Source of the DNA: Gemmatimonadota bacterium
GTDB taxonomy: Bacteria > Gemmatimonadota > Gemmatimonadetes > Gemmatimonadales > Gemmatimonadaceae
Assembly: GCA_003142495.1 (NCBI GenBank)
Contig: PLMM01000274.1
Coordinates: forward strand, 4,155 to 12,558
Length of the DNA: 8,404 nucleotides
Reading direction: 5' to 3'
In this document: positions 1 through 5,896 of the stretch, piece by piece
Position numbering within the stretch: the stretch's first letter is position 1
Layout: each line of letters opens with the position of its first letter
Program-made: the position numbers and the translations under genes
Notes under the pieces: model-generated
Told to the model about the DNA's origin: nothing
Databases searched by the model: none
What the model saw: only the letters and a program-made list of their open reading frames with translations

Positions 1-316
1 TCGCCACCGAGTCGGTGATCGCGAGCACCGTGGTGCCGTGTCCGTCGCTCGCCTGCACCATCGAGTGCGAGAGGATCATGATGTTCATGCGCGACGTCAT
101 CGTGGTGTCGACGAGATGGACGTTGCGCGTGCCGACCATCTCGACCGACTGCTCGAAGCGTGTGTACATCGTGTCGCCGACGCGCGGCTGGATGCGCAGC
201 ATGATCGGCTGCTGCGCGCGCGCGTGCGACGACGCGCCCGCGAGGAGCGCTGCAGCGACGACGAGTGCGCGAGCGAGCCGGCGCGACGCCGGCTCAGATC
301 GCGTAGGGATCATCAT
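1..316 (-). CDS. Exported protein of unknown function, N-terminal part
   Basis: Partial gene. About 105 residues are visible and the 3' end lies beyond the left edge. The chosen start is the first of two adjacent ATG codons (314-316, 311-313). It gives a clear Sec signal peptide: a basic stretch around residues 6-17 (RSEPASRRLAR), a hydrophobic core ALVVAAALLAGA, and an ARA cleavage site followed by QQP at about residue 35. The mature part begins with MLRIQPRVGDTMYTRFEQ and looks rich in beta strands, with alternating polar and hydrophobic residues (SVEMVGTRNVHLVDTTM). It has no recognisable catalytic motif, so I do not assign a family. The start overlaps the end of the HerA-like gene by 23 bases in another frame. 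No strong ribosome-binding site is visible, so translational coupling is likely. The protein probably acts outside the cytoplasmic membrane, so a direct role with the DNA-processing genes upstream is not obvious. Confidence 0.75.
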   Translation of the reverse strand, partial: MMIPTRSEPASRRLARALVVAAALLAGASSHARAQQPIMLRIQPRVGDTMYTRFEQSVEMVGTRNVHLVDTTMTSRMNIMILSHSMVQASDGHGTTVLAITDSVA

Positions 317-2240
317 CCGGGAGTGCGCGGAGCGGCGTGCGCGCCACGGCCGGAGCCGGTGCCGCCCCAACGATCTTTCTGAACTGCGCCTTGAAGTACG
401 CACCCGCCTTCTCGGGCGCGTGGGCCAGCGTCGCGTGCAGCGCGCGCAGCACGTCCTCGTCCTCGTAAAGGCCGATCACGTCCTGCACCCACGCGAGCGT
501 CAGCGACGGCTCGAAGCGGCGCAGCTGCCGCAGCACGCCCACGTCGAGCGGCACGTCGGCCGCCTGCGGAAAGCGCTCCATGCCATCGCGCCCGCGCATC
601 ACCGCGGGGCGCGGAAAGGAAACGAAGATCGGTTGTGTGAAGTGCGGGTGCCGAACCATCAGCTGTCCTTTCGACAACGTTGCGAGTTTCGTGCGCGTGG
701 CAGCGCTCAGCACGGCGTAGCCGGGCGTCGCGAGCTCATCGCCATCCATGCGTCCGTACAGCGCAGTCCCCGCATTTCCCACCACACGGCGGTGAACCTG
801 CGACCGGAATTGTTGCGCGCTGAAGAGCACGAGCCCGAGATACCGGCCACGCTCCGCAATGTCGAGCAGCATCTTCCGCACGTACGTGTCGGGTCCGTCG
901 GCCGGCGCATACTTGTTGAGCTCGTCCACGAACACGACGACGTGCGTCACGCCGAGATCGCGGCGCTCGAGATGCTCGCGCAGCTTCGAGACGACCCGCG
1001 CGAAGATGAGATCCTGCGCATCCTCCTCCGCCAGCGCGACGTCCACTACGTACACCGCACGGTCCGTGAAGTCCCCCCACGGCAGGTCGCTCGTGTGCCC
1101 GTCGTTCGTCACGAGGCCTGCACAGCGCGTCGAGATGTTCGAGAGCCGGTTGCGCACCTTCCGGATCGTCGCCACGTGGTGCGTGCGCCAGTGCTCGTTC
1201 CCCTGATCCTCCATCCCGCTCAGCAGATCCTTGAACCACCCTTCCAGATCCGCGAACGAGCGCACGCGATGCTTCTGCTTGAGCACGCGATCCTCGAAGT
1301 CGCGGTCGAGCACGCGCTCCTTGATGAAGTCGATCAGCGCGTCCGCCTTCGCGTCGACATCATCTCGATTGAGCAGCACCTCGGCGAACTGCAGCACCTC
1401 GCGCAGCCCCCACGTAAGCGGCTGCACGTTTGCGAGCAGCTCCTCGTTCGAGCGCAGCGTGTTGAGCGAAACATTATCGGCCTTGAAGGGCGCGAAGTAG
1501 CGCACGTCGGGGAATGGCGCGCAGGGCACGCCCAGCGTCTCGTACATCGCGCGATCGCTTTCCTCGAGCTCCGCCGGCTGATCGAGGAAGCAGAGATCCG
1601 GCCCCTTCACGTTGAAGCACACGGCGGCCACCGATCCCTTGCTCTTCGGAAAGTGCGCGAACAGCGACGCCATCAGCCACTCGACCGCGCTCGTCTTTGT
1701 CGCGAGCCCCGACACGCCCGTGATGTTGAGATGCGCCGCCTCGGGGCCCACGAGAAATTCCGCGTCGAGGTAGATCGCCGAGTCCATCCCGCCGGAGCGA
1801 TAGAGCCCGATCGGGATGCCAGTGTTCGCATCCTCGCGCAGGTAGCTGTCCATGCGCAGCGCGATCGCGACGTCGGCCTCCGTCGCGAGAAACACCTCGC
1901 CCATCGGCACCGGCTGCAGCGGCTCCTCCGGCACGTGGCGCAGCACCGCGGCGACGTAGAGCCGCACCTCCGCGCGCTCCGTCGGCGCGAACGCCGCCTG
2001 CCCCGGATCGCCATCGTGCCCCAGCACATCGAACAGCGGCGACGCGAGATCCGTGTAGCTGAATCCTTCCGTCACCACGCCATACACGTGCGGGATGTGC
2101 CCGTCCACCGGCTGACGTCCGTCGACGCGCACGATCGTGCCGATGCCCACTGGCGAGTCGATCGCCGTCCAGAACTGGAATTGGTGCGGCGTGTTGGGCG
2201 TGCGTTCCGTCGCGACGACGAGCCCGAGCGGTGCGGTCAT
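294..2240 (-). CDS. HerA-like ATPase (FtsK/HerA superfamily) with atypical P-loop
   Basis: A 648-residue ATPase resembling HerA, the hexameric translocase that works with the nuclease NurA on DNA ends. Residues about 20-160 look like the N-terminal HAS barrel (VGIGTIVRV at 31-39). The P-loop region is ITGVSGLATKTS, about 173-184, with Lys182. It has Thr where the canonical glycine before the lysine should be. A helical insertion of roughly 110 residues follows (about 258-370). Walker B is VVVFVDE, with Asp439 and Glu440. Next come a sensor-like stretch FSAQQFRS (473-480) and a conserved-looking GNAGTALYGRMDGDE (488-502) that may carry the trans-acting arginine. The start is ATG 2240 because GAGGG lies three bases upstream. 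An in-frame ATG at 2315 would add a 25-residue basic extension with no family resemblance. The NurA-like gene lies 118 bases upstream on the same strand, which supports a paired function. The ATPase class is firm. The DNA-end-processing role is inferred from the pairing. Confidence 0.85.
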   Translation of the reverse strand: MTAPLGLVVATERTPNTPHQFQFWTAIDSPVGIGTIVRVDGRQPVDGHIPHVYGVVTEGFSYTDLASPLFDVLGHDGDPGQAAFAPTERAEVRLYVAAVLRHVPEEPLQPVPMGEVFLATEADVAIALRMDSYLREDANTGIPIGLYRSGGMDSAIYLDAEFLVGPEAAHLNITGVSGLATKTSAVEWLMASLFAHFPKSKGSVAAVCFNVKGPDLCFLDQPAELEESDRAMYETLGVPCAPFPDVRYFAPFKADNVSLNTLRSNEELLANVQPLTWGLREVLQFAEVLLNRDDVDAKADALIDFIKERVLDRDFEDRVLKQKHRVRSFADLEGWFKDLLSGMEDQGNEHWRTHHVATIRKVRNRLSNISTRCAGLVTNDGHTSDLPWGDFTDRAVYVVDVALAEEDAQDLIFARVVSKLREHLERRDLGVTHVVVFVDELNKYAPADGPDTYVRKMLLDIAERGRYLGLVLFSAQQFRSQVHRRVVGNAGTALYGRMDGDELATPGYAVLSAATRTKLATLSKGQLMVRHPHFTQPIFVSFPRPAVMRGRDGMERFPQAADVPLDVGVLRQLRRFEPSLTLAWVQDVIGLYEDEDVLRALHATLAHAPEKAGAYFKAQFRKIVGAAPAPAVARTPLRALPDDDPYAI

Positions 2241-2243
2241 GTT

Positions 2244-2248
2244 CCCTC
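2244..2248 (-). promoter_or_regulatory. Ribosome-binding site that decides the HerA-like start
   Basis: On the minus strand the bases before ATG 2240 read CGAGGGAAC. This is one of the few Shine-Dalgarno-like tracts in the window. It favours ATG 2240 over the in-frame ATG 75 bases further upstream. The spacing of three bases from GAGGG to the ATG is short but workable. Confidence 0.5.
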
Positions 2249-2261
2249 GAATGCGAGCGCG

Positions 2262-2276
2262 CGCGGCGGCGCCGCG
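2262..2276 (-). other. Small GC hairpin in the leader of the HerA-like gene
   Basis: CGCGGC and GCCGCG pair perfectly as six base pairs around a three-base loop, about 20 bases before ATG 2240. It could shape translation of the HerA-like gene. Short GC hairpins are common by chance in DNA of this composition, so function is uncertain. Confidence 0.25.
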
Positions 2277-2332
2277 TGTCGATACGAAAAGTAAATGTCG
2301 GGCAATGTGCGCCACGCGGAAGCACGACGCAC

Positions 2333-2355
2333 GAAAAAGTCGGCGCTACGAGCCG
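2333..2355 (-). terminator. Possible weak terminator or attenuator after the NurA-like gene
   Basis: Just after the stop of the NurA-like gene, the minus strand reads CGGCTCGTAGCGCCG followed by ACTTTTTC. The CGGC/GCCG arms make a four-base-pair stem before a run of five T, the layout of an intrinsic terminator but with a short stem. It would reduce rather than abolish read-through into the HerA-like gene. A weak promoter could lie further along the gap: minus-strand TTGCCC, 15 bases, then TATCGA. Both readings are speculative. Confidence 0.25.
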
Positions 2356-2358
2356 GCG

Positions 2359-3393
2359 CTAGTTGGTCGTTGCGCGCAGGAACTCTTCGGCGCTCCGAAT
2401 GCCGTACGCCATTCGATCCCACCGTGGATCCGGCGCGGCCAGCGGCGAACACTCGGCCAGGAGCCAGCGCGAGATCTCGTCCGCGCGCGCGGTGATCGTC
2501 GGCGTGTCCGCCATGCACATCTCCACGCGCACGAGCCCCCAGAGCGCATCGCGCCCCTCGGTGCTACGCAGCCGCAGATACCAGCTCAGCACCTCGCTCC
2601 TGCCGCGCGGCGCGATGCGAATCACGCTCGATCGCTCCCCCCGCCCGAGCGCGAGCACGACGCCGAGCGCGTCGCCGTCGGCGTAGAGGGTGCGATGGCT
2701 CTTCACCACGCCAACCGCGCACGCAGACCGCGCGACCAGCTCGCTCGAGCCGATGCCGCCGTCGATCATGATCGGATCGTGTGCGCGCTCGGCGCACCAC
2801 CGTTCGGCCAGCGTCAGCTCCAGCCGCTCGCGGTCGCGAGAGACGGCGAGCGTCGCGCGCTCGAGCAGGAGCGTCGGGTGTGGGGGCGGGATCGAGCCGT
2901 CGGGGGCGGGGCGCGTCGTGTCCTCGAGGTGAGCTCCGAGCGCCCCCTCGAGCTCCTCGCGTGGCGCGTAGGCAAGCGGGGCGTAGATGCGGTGCCGGAC
3001 CAGCGGCGCGCCCCACGTGGTGAGCTGGCGCTCCACTCGCTGGCGCACCACGGCCCCGGAGGTGCCGTAGACGAGCGGAAGGGCCCCAATCCAGCCGAGT
3101 ACCTGGCTCCGCTGGGTGCCGTCGAGAAAGGCACGAATTGCCGGTGTCGGAGCGCCCGGCACAGGGCGCGCGCGCAAAGTTGCATCCTCCGCGCCCTCCG
3201 CGTCTATCACATGCGGGAGCTCCAGTTCCCGCTCCAGGCGTTCCAGCGGCGATCCACCACCGGTTGCCGTGCGAACGTTGGGGACCAGGCGGACCAGAAG
3301 GCGTTGGGCGGCGTGCACGCTTCGGAGGGTCTCGAAGGCGCCGTTTTTCGTTTCCTCCGTGCTGCGCGCCCCATCCATCGCTAACTCTATCAC
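2359..3393 (-). CDS. NurA-like nuclease
   Basis: A 344-residue protein that resembles NurA, the RNase H-like nuclease that pairs with HerA in DNA end resection. Visible family-like motifs are FLDGTQRS (89-96, Asp91 as the candidate first metal ligand), LAERW (195-199), IMIDGGIGSS (208-217, Asp211 as the candidate second acidic residue), and VGVVKSHRTLY (227-237) with Lys231. Near the C-terminus is WDRMAYGIRSAEEFL (325-339), in the place where NurA proteins carry a conserved tail motif. Overall similarity to archaeal NurA is low, so the assignment rests on motif order plus the adjacent HerA-like gene. The start is uncertain. GTG 3393 gives the full length and has GGAG 11 bases upstream. ATG 3378 would shorten the protein by five residues. 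The lipoprotein gene diverges from the other side of a six-base gap. An unrelated RNase H-fold protein is the main alternative. Confidence 0.65.
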   Translation of the reverse strand: MIELAMDGARSTEETKNGAFETLRSVHAAQRLLVRLVPNVRTATGGGSPLERLERELELPHVIDAEGAEDATLRARPVPGAPTPAIRAFLDGTQRSQVLGWIGALPLVYGTSGAVVRQRVERQLTTWGAPLVRHRIYAPLAYAPREELEGALGAHLEDTTRPAPDGSIPPPHPTLLLERATLAVSRDRERLELTLAERWCAERAHDPIMIDGGIGSSELVARSACAVGVVKSHRTLYADGDALGVVLALGRGERSSVIRIAPRGRSEVLSWYLRLRSTEGRDALWGLVRVEMCMADTPTITARADEISRWLLAECSPLAAPDPRWDRMAYGIRSAEEFLRATTN

Positions 3394-3399
3394 TCCGCT

Positions 3400-4383
3400 G
3401 TGATCTCCAAACTCTTGTGCTTAGCGACCATCCTAATGGTCGCCACCGGGTGCGACAAGGCGAAGGAGTTCGTGCGCGCGGGCCAGACGTCCGGGCCGCC
3501 GCAGCTTTCGCCTGGCGAGGAGCTCGATCTCACTGGAAAGCCGGATGTGCTCTTCCAGGTGTTCGGTGAGAGCAGCGATCCACGCATGGTTCCGATCGCG
3601 GCGATCGTCGGCGGCAAGCTCAAGGCGATTCGTCTGTCTCCCTCCGGCTGGCGCAAGTTCGACGAGATGTATCAGCGCCCCGGAAAGAGCTACGCGCTCT
3701 ACCAGAGCGGCATGGCCAGCGGCTCGGTGGATGTGAAGCGCGGCATGTGGTCCGACACCGCCGACGCCCTCTATGCGCTCCCCGGCTGCGCCACGCTCAC
3801 GCCGATGTCGAGCGTGAAGGTCAACGGGCGCCTCGCCTCCGACTTCACCCTCGAATTCCTTGCGTCGAGTGCAAGGATGGGGAAGCCGCACGCGGGCGCG
3901 CCGATGAATCAGGACTCGGTGAATCGCATCGCGAAGTCGATTGCGCGCGACGTCGCGAAGTCGGTCGGCATCAAGGACGCGAAGCTCGACTCGCTGAGTT
4001 TCCGCGCGATGGCGTTCTACACGGGAGCGAGCGCTGCGCCGACGATCATCGCGTCGTTCATCGACCAGAGCGCTGAAAAACCGGCGTCGATCGCGACGCG
4101 CACGACGCACCTCGTCGTCTTCGCCGACAAGGATTCATCCGGGCAGTATCACGCGACCTTCTCGCACCGGATCAACGGTCCGCTCGCGGCCGCCGCCTTC
4201 CGCCGCTACTTCGACCATCTCGACATCGATGGCGATGGCATTGACGAGATCGTGCTGCAGGGATGGCAATTCGGCGGCGACACCTTCCTCTCCGTGCTCG
4301 GCTGGCGCGAGGGCAAGTGGCAGGAGATTTACCGCACGCGCGCCAACTGGTGCCTCGACGAACGGAAGCGCGAAGCCAACTAG
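3400..4383 (+). CDS. Putative lipoprotein with a C-terminal calcium-loop-like motif
   Basis: A 327-residue protein of unknown function. Its N-terminus is a short lipoprotein signal: Lys4, a hydrophobic stretch from about 5 to 15, and a lipobox-like VATGC with Cys18 as the lipidation site. The start is tightly fixed. GTG 3400 is the only usable codon after the in-frame stop at 3382-3384, and the signal would be lost with any later start. The middle has no motif I recognise, apart from an amphipathic stretch around 173-190. Residues 275-283 read DIDGDGIDE, the acidic loop seen in EF-hand and FG-GAP/VCBS-type calcium-binding repeats, followed by a strand-turn-strand region (IVLQGWQFGGDTFLSVLGW). 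No Shine-Dalgarno sequence precedes the start, so a leaderless or very short-leader mRNA is possible. It probably sits in the cell envelope. Its divergence from the NurA-like gene does not by itself show a shared function. Confidence 0.75.
   Translation: MISKLLCLATILMVATGCDKAKEFVRAGQTSGPPQLSPGEELDLTGKPDVLFQVFGESSDPRMVPIAAIVGGKLKAIRLSPSGWRKFDEMYQRPGKSYALYQSGMASGSVDVKRGMWSDTADALYALPGCATLTPMSSVKVNGRLASDFTLEFLASSARMGKPHAGAPMNQDSVNRIAKSIARDVAKSVGIKDAKLDSLSFRAMAFYTGASAAPTIIASFIDQSAEKPASIATRTTHLVVFADKDSSGQYHATFSHRINGPLAAAAFRRYFDHLDIDGDGIDEIVLQGWQFGGDTFLSVLGWREGKWQEIYRTRANWCLDERKREAN
3430..3458 (-). promoter_or_regulatory. Candidate sigma-70-type promoter for the NurA-HerA operon
   Basis: On the minus strand TTGTCG (3458-3453) and TAGGAT (3435-3430) are 17 bases apart. 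Each matches four of six consensus positions. Transcription would begin near 3423, about 30 bases before GTG 3393. The site lies inside the signal-peptide coding part of the divergent lipoprotein gene, which is expected because almost no intergenic space exists there. This is a pattern match only. Confidence 0.3.
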
Positions 4384-4596
4384 AACGCTTCGCGTATGGA
4401 CCGCGAGCCGGCGATGGCCACGTAGGGCGCAGTCACAACGTGTAACTACCACAGAAACGGACGGAGACGGACGAAAACGGATAGCTCACCGTGGCCAGAA
4501 GGAATCTCTCGCCTAACGGAGCGATCCGTTTGTTGTCCGTGCACTGGTCCGTTTTTGTGGCTTCACCAAGTGGTTAGCTGCTCGCTGCTACTGCAC
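4384..4596. other. Gene-free stretch between two convergent genes
   Basis: The lipoprotein gene and the aminotransferase gene both end at this 213-base region. No open frame here resembles a protein. Its main content is the inverted repeat at 4449-4560. I see nothing in the first 65 bases. Confidence 0.8.
4449..4560. repeat. Imperfect inverted repeat, possible two-way terminator or dispersed element
   Basis: The left arm (4449-4482) and right arm (4524-4560) pair over three blocks. The first is CCACAGAAACGGAC with GTCCGTTTTTGTGG, 14 pairs including one G-T. The second is ACGGAC with GTCCGT, 6 pairs. The third is AACGGAT with ATCCGTT, 7 pairs. Short internal loops separate the blocks and a 41-base loop closes the structure. 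Within the left arm the core ACGGAC/ACGGAC/ACGGAT recurs every 10 bases. Its position between convergent genes suits a bidirectional transcription terminator. Its size and internal repetition also suit a REP-like or MITE-like element. Confidence 0.7.
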
Positions 4597-5805
4597 TTAC
4601 CCGCCGTACGACTGGTACAGCTCGACCAGCCGCTCCACGCCCGTGATCACCTGCTCGCTCGGCGCCGCGTACGACAGTCGCACCCAGTCGGGGGTGAAGA
4701 ACGCCGCACCGGGGACGATCGCGACGTCGTGCTTCTCGAGGAGCGCCGCGGCGAACTTCGTCCCGTCGCCGCCCCGCTCCGTCGCGACGTTCGCATACAG
4801 ATAGAACGCGCCCTCGGGGTACACGAAGTTGAGCCCCGGCGCGACGCGCGCCGCCTTCACCACCGCATCGCGACGCGCCTGGAACTGCGCGACCATGTGC
4901 GTGATCGCCTTCTCCGCTTCATCGACATTCGTGAGCGCCTCGAGCGCGGCGTGCTGCGACACCGCCGCCGCATTCGACGTGGTGTGCGACTGAAAGGCGC
5001 TCATCGCCGCGCTCACCGCGCGCGGCGCGACCGTCCAGCCGATGCGCCACCCCGTCATCGCGTACGCCTTCGCGACGCCATCGATCACGATGAGGCGATC
5101 GCGGCGCGTCGACAGATCGAGCACCGATGCCGCCGGCCCATCGTACGAGATGCGTCGATAGATCTCGTCGCTCAACACCCACCAGTCGCGCTCATCCGCG
5201 AGCTCGAGAATCTCGCGCAGCTCATCCGCGCTATAGACGGCGCCCGTTGGGTTGCACGGCGAGTTGAGCATGAGCCCGCGCGTGCGCGGCGTCGACGCGG
5301 CGTCGAGAAAGGCGGCCGTTACCTTGAGCCCGTTCTCCGGATCGCCGATCACCGACACCGCCTTCGCCCTGCTGAGCGCGACCATCTCGTAGTAGCTCGT
5401 CCAGCTCGGCGTCGGGATCAACACTTCGTCGCCCTCGCCGAACAGCGTGAAGCACGCGTTGAACAGCGACTGCTTCGAGCCGTTCGACACGACGATGTCC
5501 GCCGCCATGATCTTGTCGTCGCCGCTCCACCGCGCATTGGTCTGCGCGGCAATCGCCTCGCGCAGCGGCAGAATCCCCTCGGTCGCCGTGTACTTCGTCG
5601 CGCCATTGTCGATCGCCCGCTGTCCGGCGCGCCGAATGAACTCCGGCGTATCGAAGTCAGGCTCGCCGGCGCCCAGGTCGATCACCTTGCGCCCCTGGGC
5701 CTTGAGGGCCCGCGCCCGCGCGGAGACGGCGATGGTGGCGGATTCCTTCAGGAACGCGACGTTCGCGGAGGGCGCAAACGCGCGCGGCGTCGTGGTTTCG
5801 GTCAC
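4597..5805 (-). CDS. Aspartate/aromatic-type class I aminotransferase (PLP enzyme)
   Basis: A 402-residue fold-type I aminotransferase that moves the amino group between aspartate (or a related acid) and 2-oxoglutarate, in the cytoplasm. Visible residues: GAGEPDFDTP (45-54) at the substrate entrance, SNGSKQSLFN (107-116) in the PLP-phosphate region, Trp135 stacking on the cofactor, NSPCNPTG (181-188) with Asn185, LSDEIY (211-216) with Asp213 and Tyr216, DGVAKAYAMTGWRIGW (242-257) with Lys246 as the Schiff-base lysine, and Arg376 in WVRLSY as the substrate carboxylate binder. Alanine before the lysine is also found in the Thermus-type enzyme. The length is normal for the family. The start is GTG 5805, with no strong ribosome-binding site. 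The family is certain. Whether the substrate is aspartate only, or also prephenate as in some members of this subgroup, cannot be told from sequence. It is divergent from the DbpA-domain gene and shares its upstream region. Confidence 0.93.
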   Translation of the reverse strand: MTETTTPRAFAPSANVAFLKESATIAVSARARALKAQGRKVIDLGAGEPDFDTPEFIRRAGQRAIDNGATKYTATEGILPLREAIAAQTNARWSGDDKIMAADIVVSNGSKQSLFNACFTLFGEGDEVLIPTPSWTSYYEMVALSRAKAVSVIGDPENGLKVTAAFLDAASTPRTRGLMLNSPCNPTGAVYSADELREILELADERDWWVLSDEIYRRISYDGPAASVLDLSTRRDRLIVIDGVAKAYAMTGWRIGWTVAPRAVSAAMSAFQSHTTSNAAAVSQHAALEALTNVDEAEKAITHMVAQFQARRDAVVKAARVAPGLNFVYPEGAFYLYANVATERGGDGTKFAAALLEKHDVAIVPGAAFFTPDWVRLSYAAPSEQVITGVERLVELYQSYGG

Positions 5806-5842
5806 GGCGTAGCTCTGGCGACTGGGTTAGGAGTGGTTGGCT

Positions 5843-5857
5843 TGGTATACTTTACCA
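5843..5857. promoter_or_regulatory. Overlapping divergent extended -10 elements
   Basis: The 15 bases TGGTATACTTTACCA have perfect five-base arms (TGGTA/TACCA). Read on the plus strand they give TGG-TATACT, an extended -10 with five of six matches, which would start transcription near 5858, about 39 bases before the DbpA-domain gene. Read on the minus strand they give TGG-TAAAGT, four of six, starting near 5842, about 37 bases before the aminotransferase gene. No good -35 is visible on either side, which is typical of extended -10 promoters. The site is the only AT-rich island between the two divergent starts. Confidence 0.5.
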
Positions 5858-5896
5858 TGTCGGCGCGTTGCCGGCCATTGAAAATCGGGGGTTTGG

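Noticed and set aside
15..2294. Open plus-strand frame of 759 codons opposite the HerA-like gene
   Set aside because: Its translation is dominated by Arg, His, Val and Glu in patternless runs and shows no domain. It mirrors the minus-strand gene, which has clear Walker motifs. Long antisense frames are common in GC-rich DNA.
2241..2315. Upstream ATG 2315 as the start of the HerA-like gene
   Set aside because: It would add a 25-residue basic stretch with no family resemblance, while ATG 2240 has a GAGGG tract directly upstream.
2137..3384. Open plus-strand frame of 415 codons opposite the NurA-like gene
   Set aside because: It has Arg/Ala/Pro-rich composition with no motif, and it overlaps the ends of two better supported genes on the other strand.
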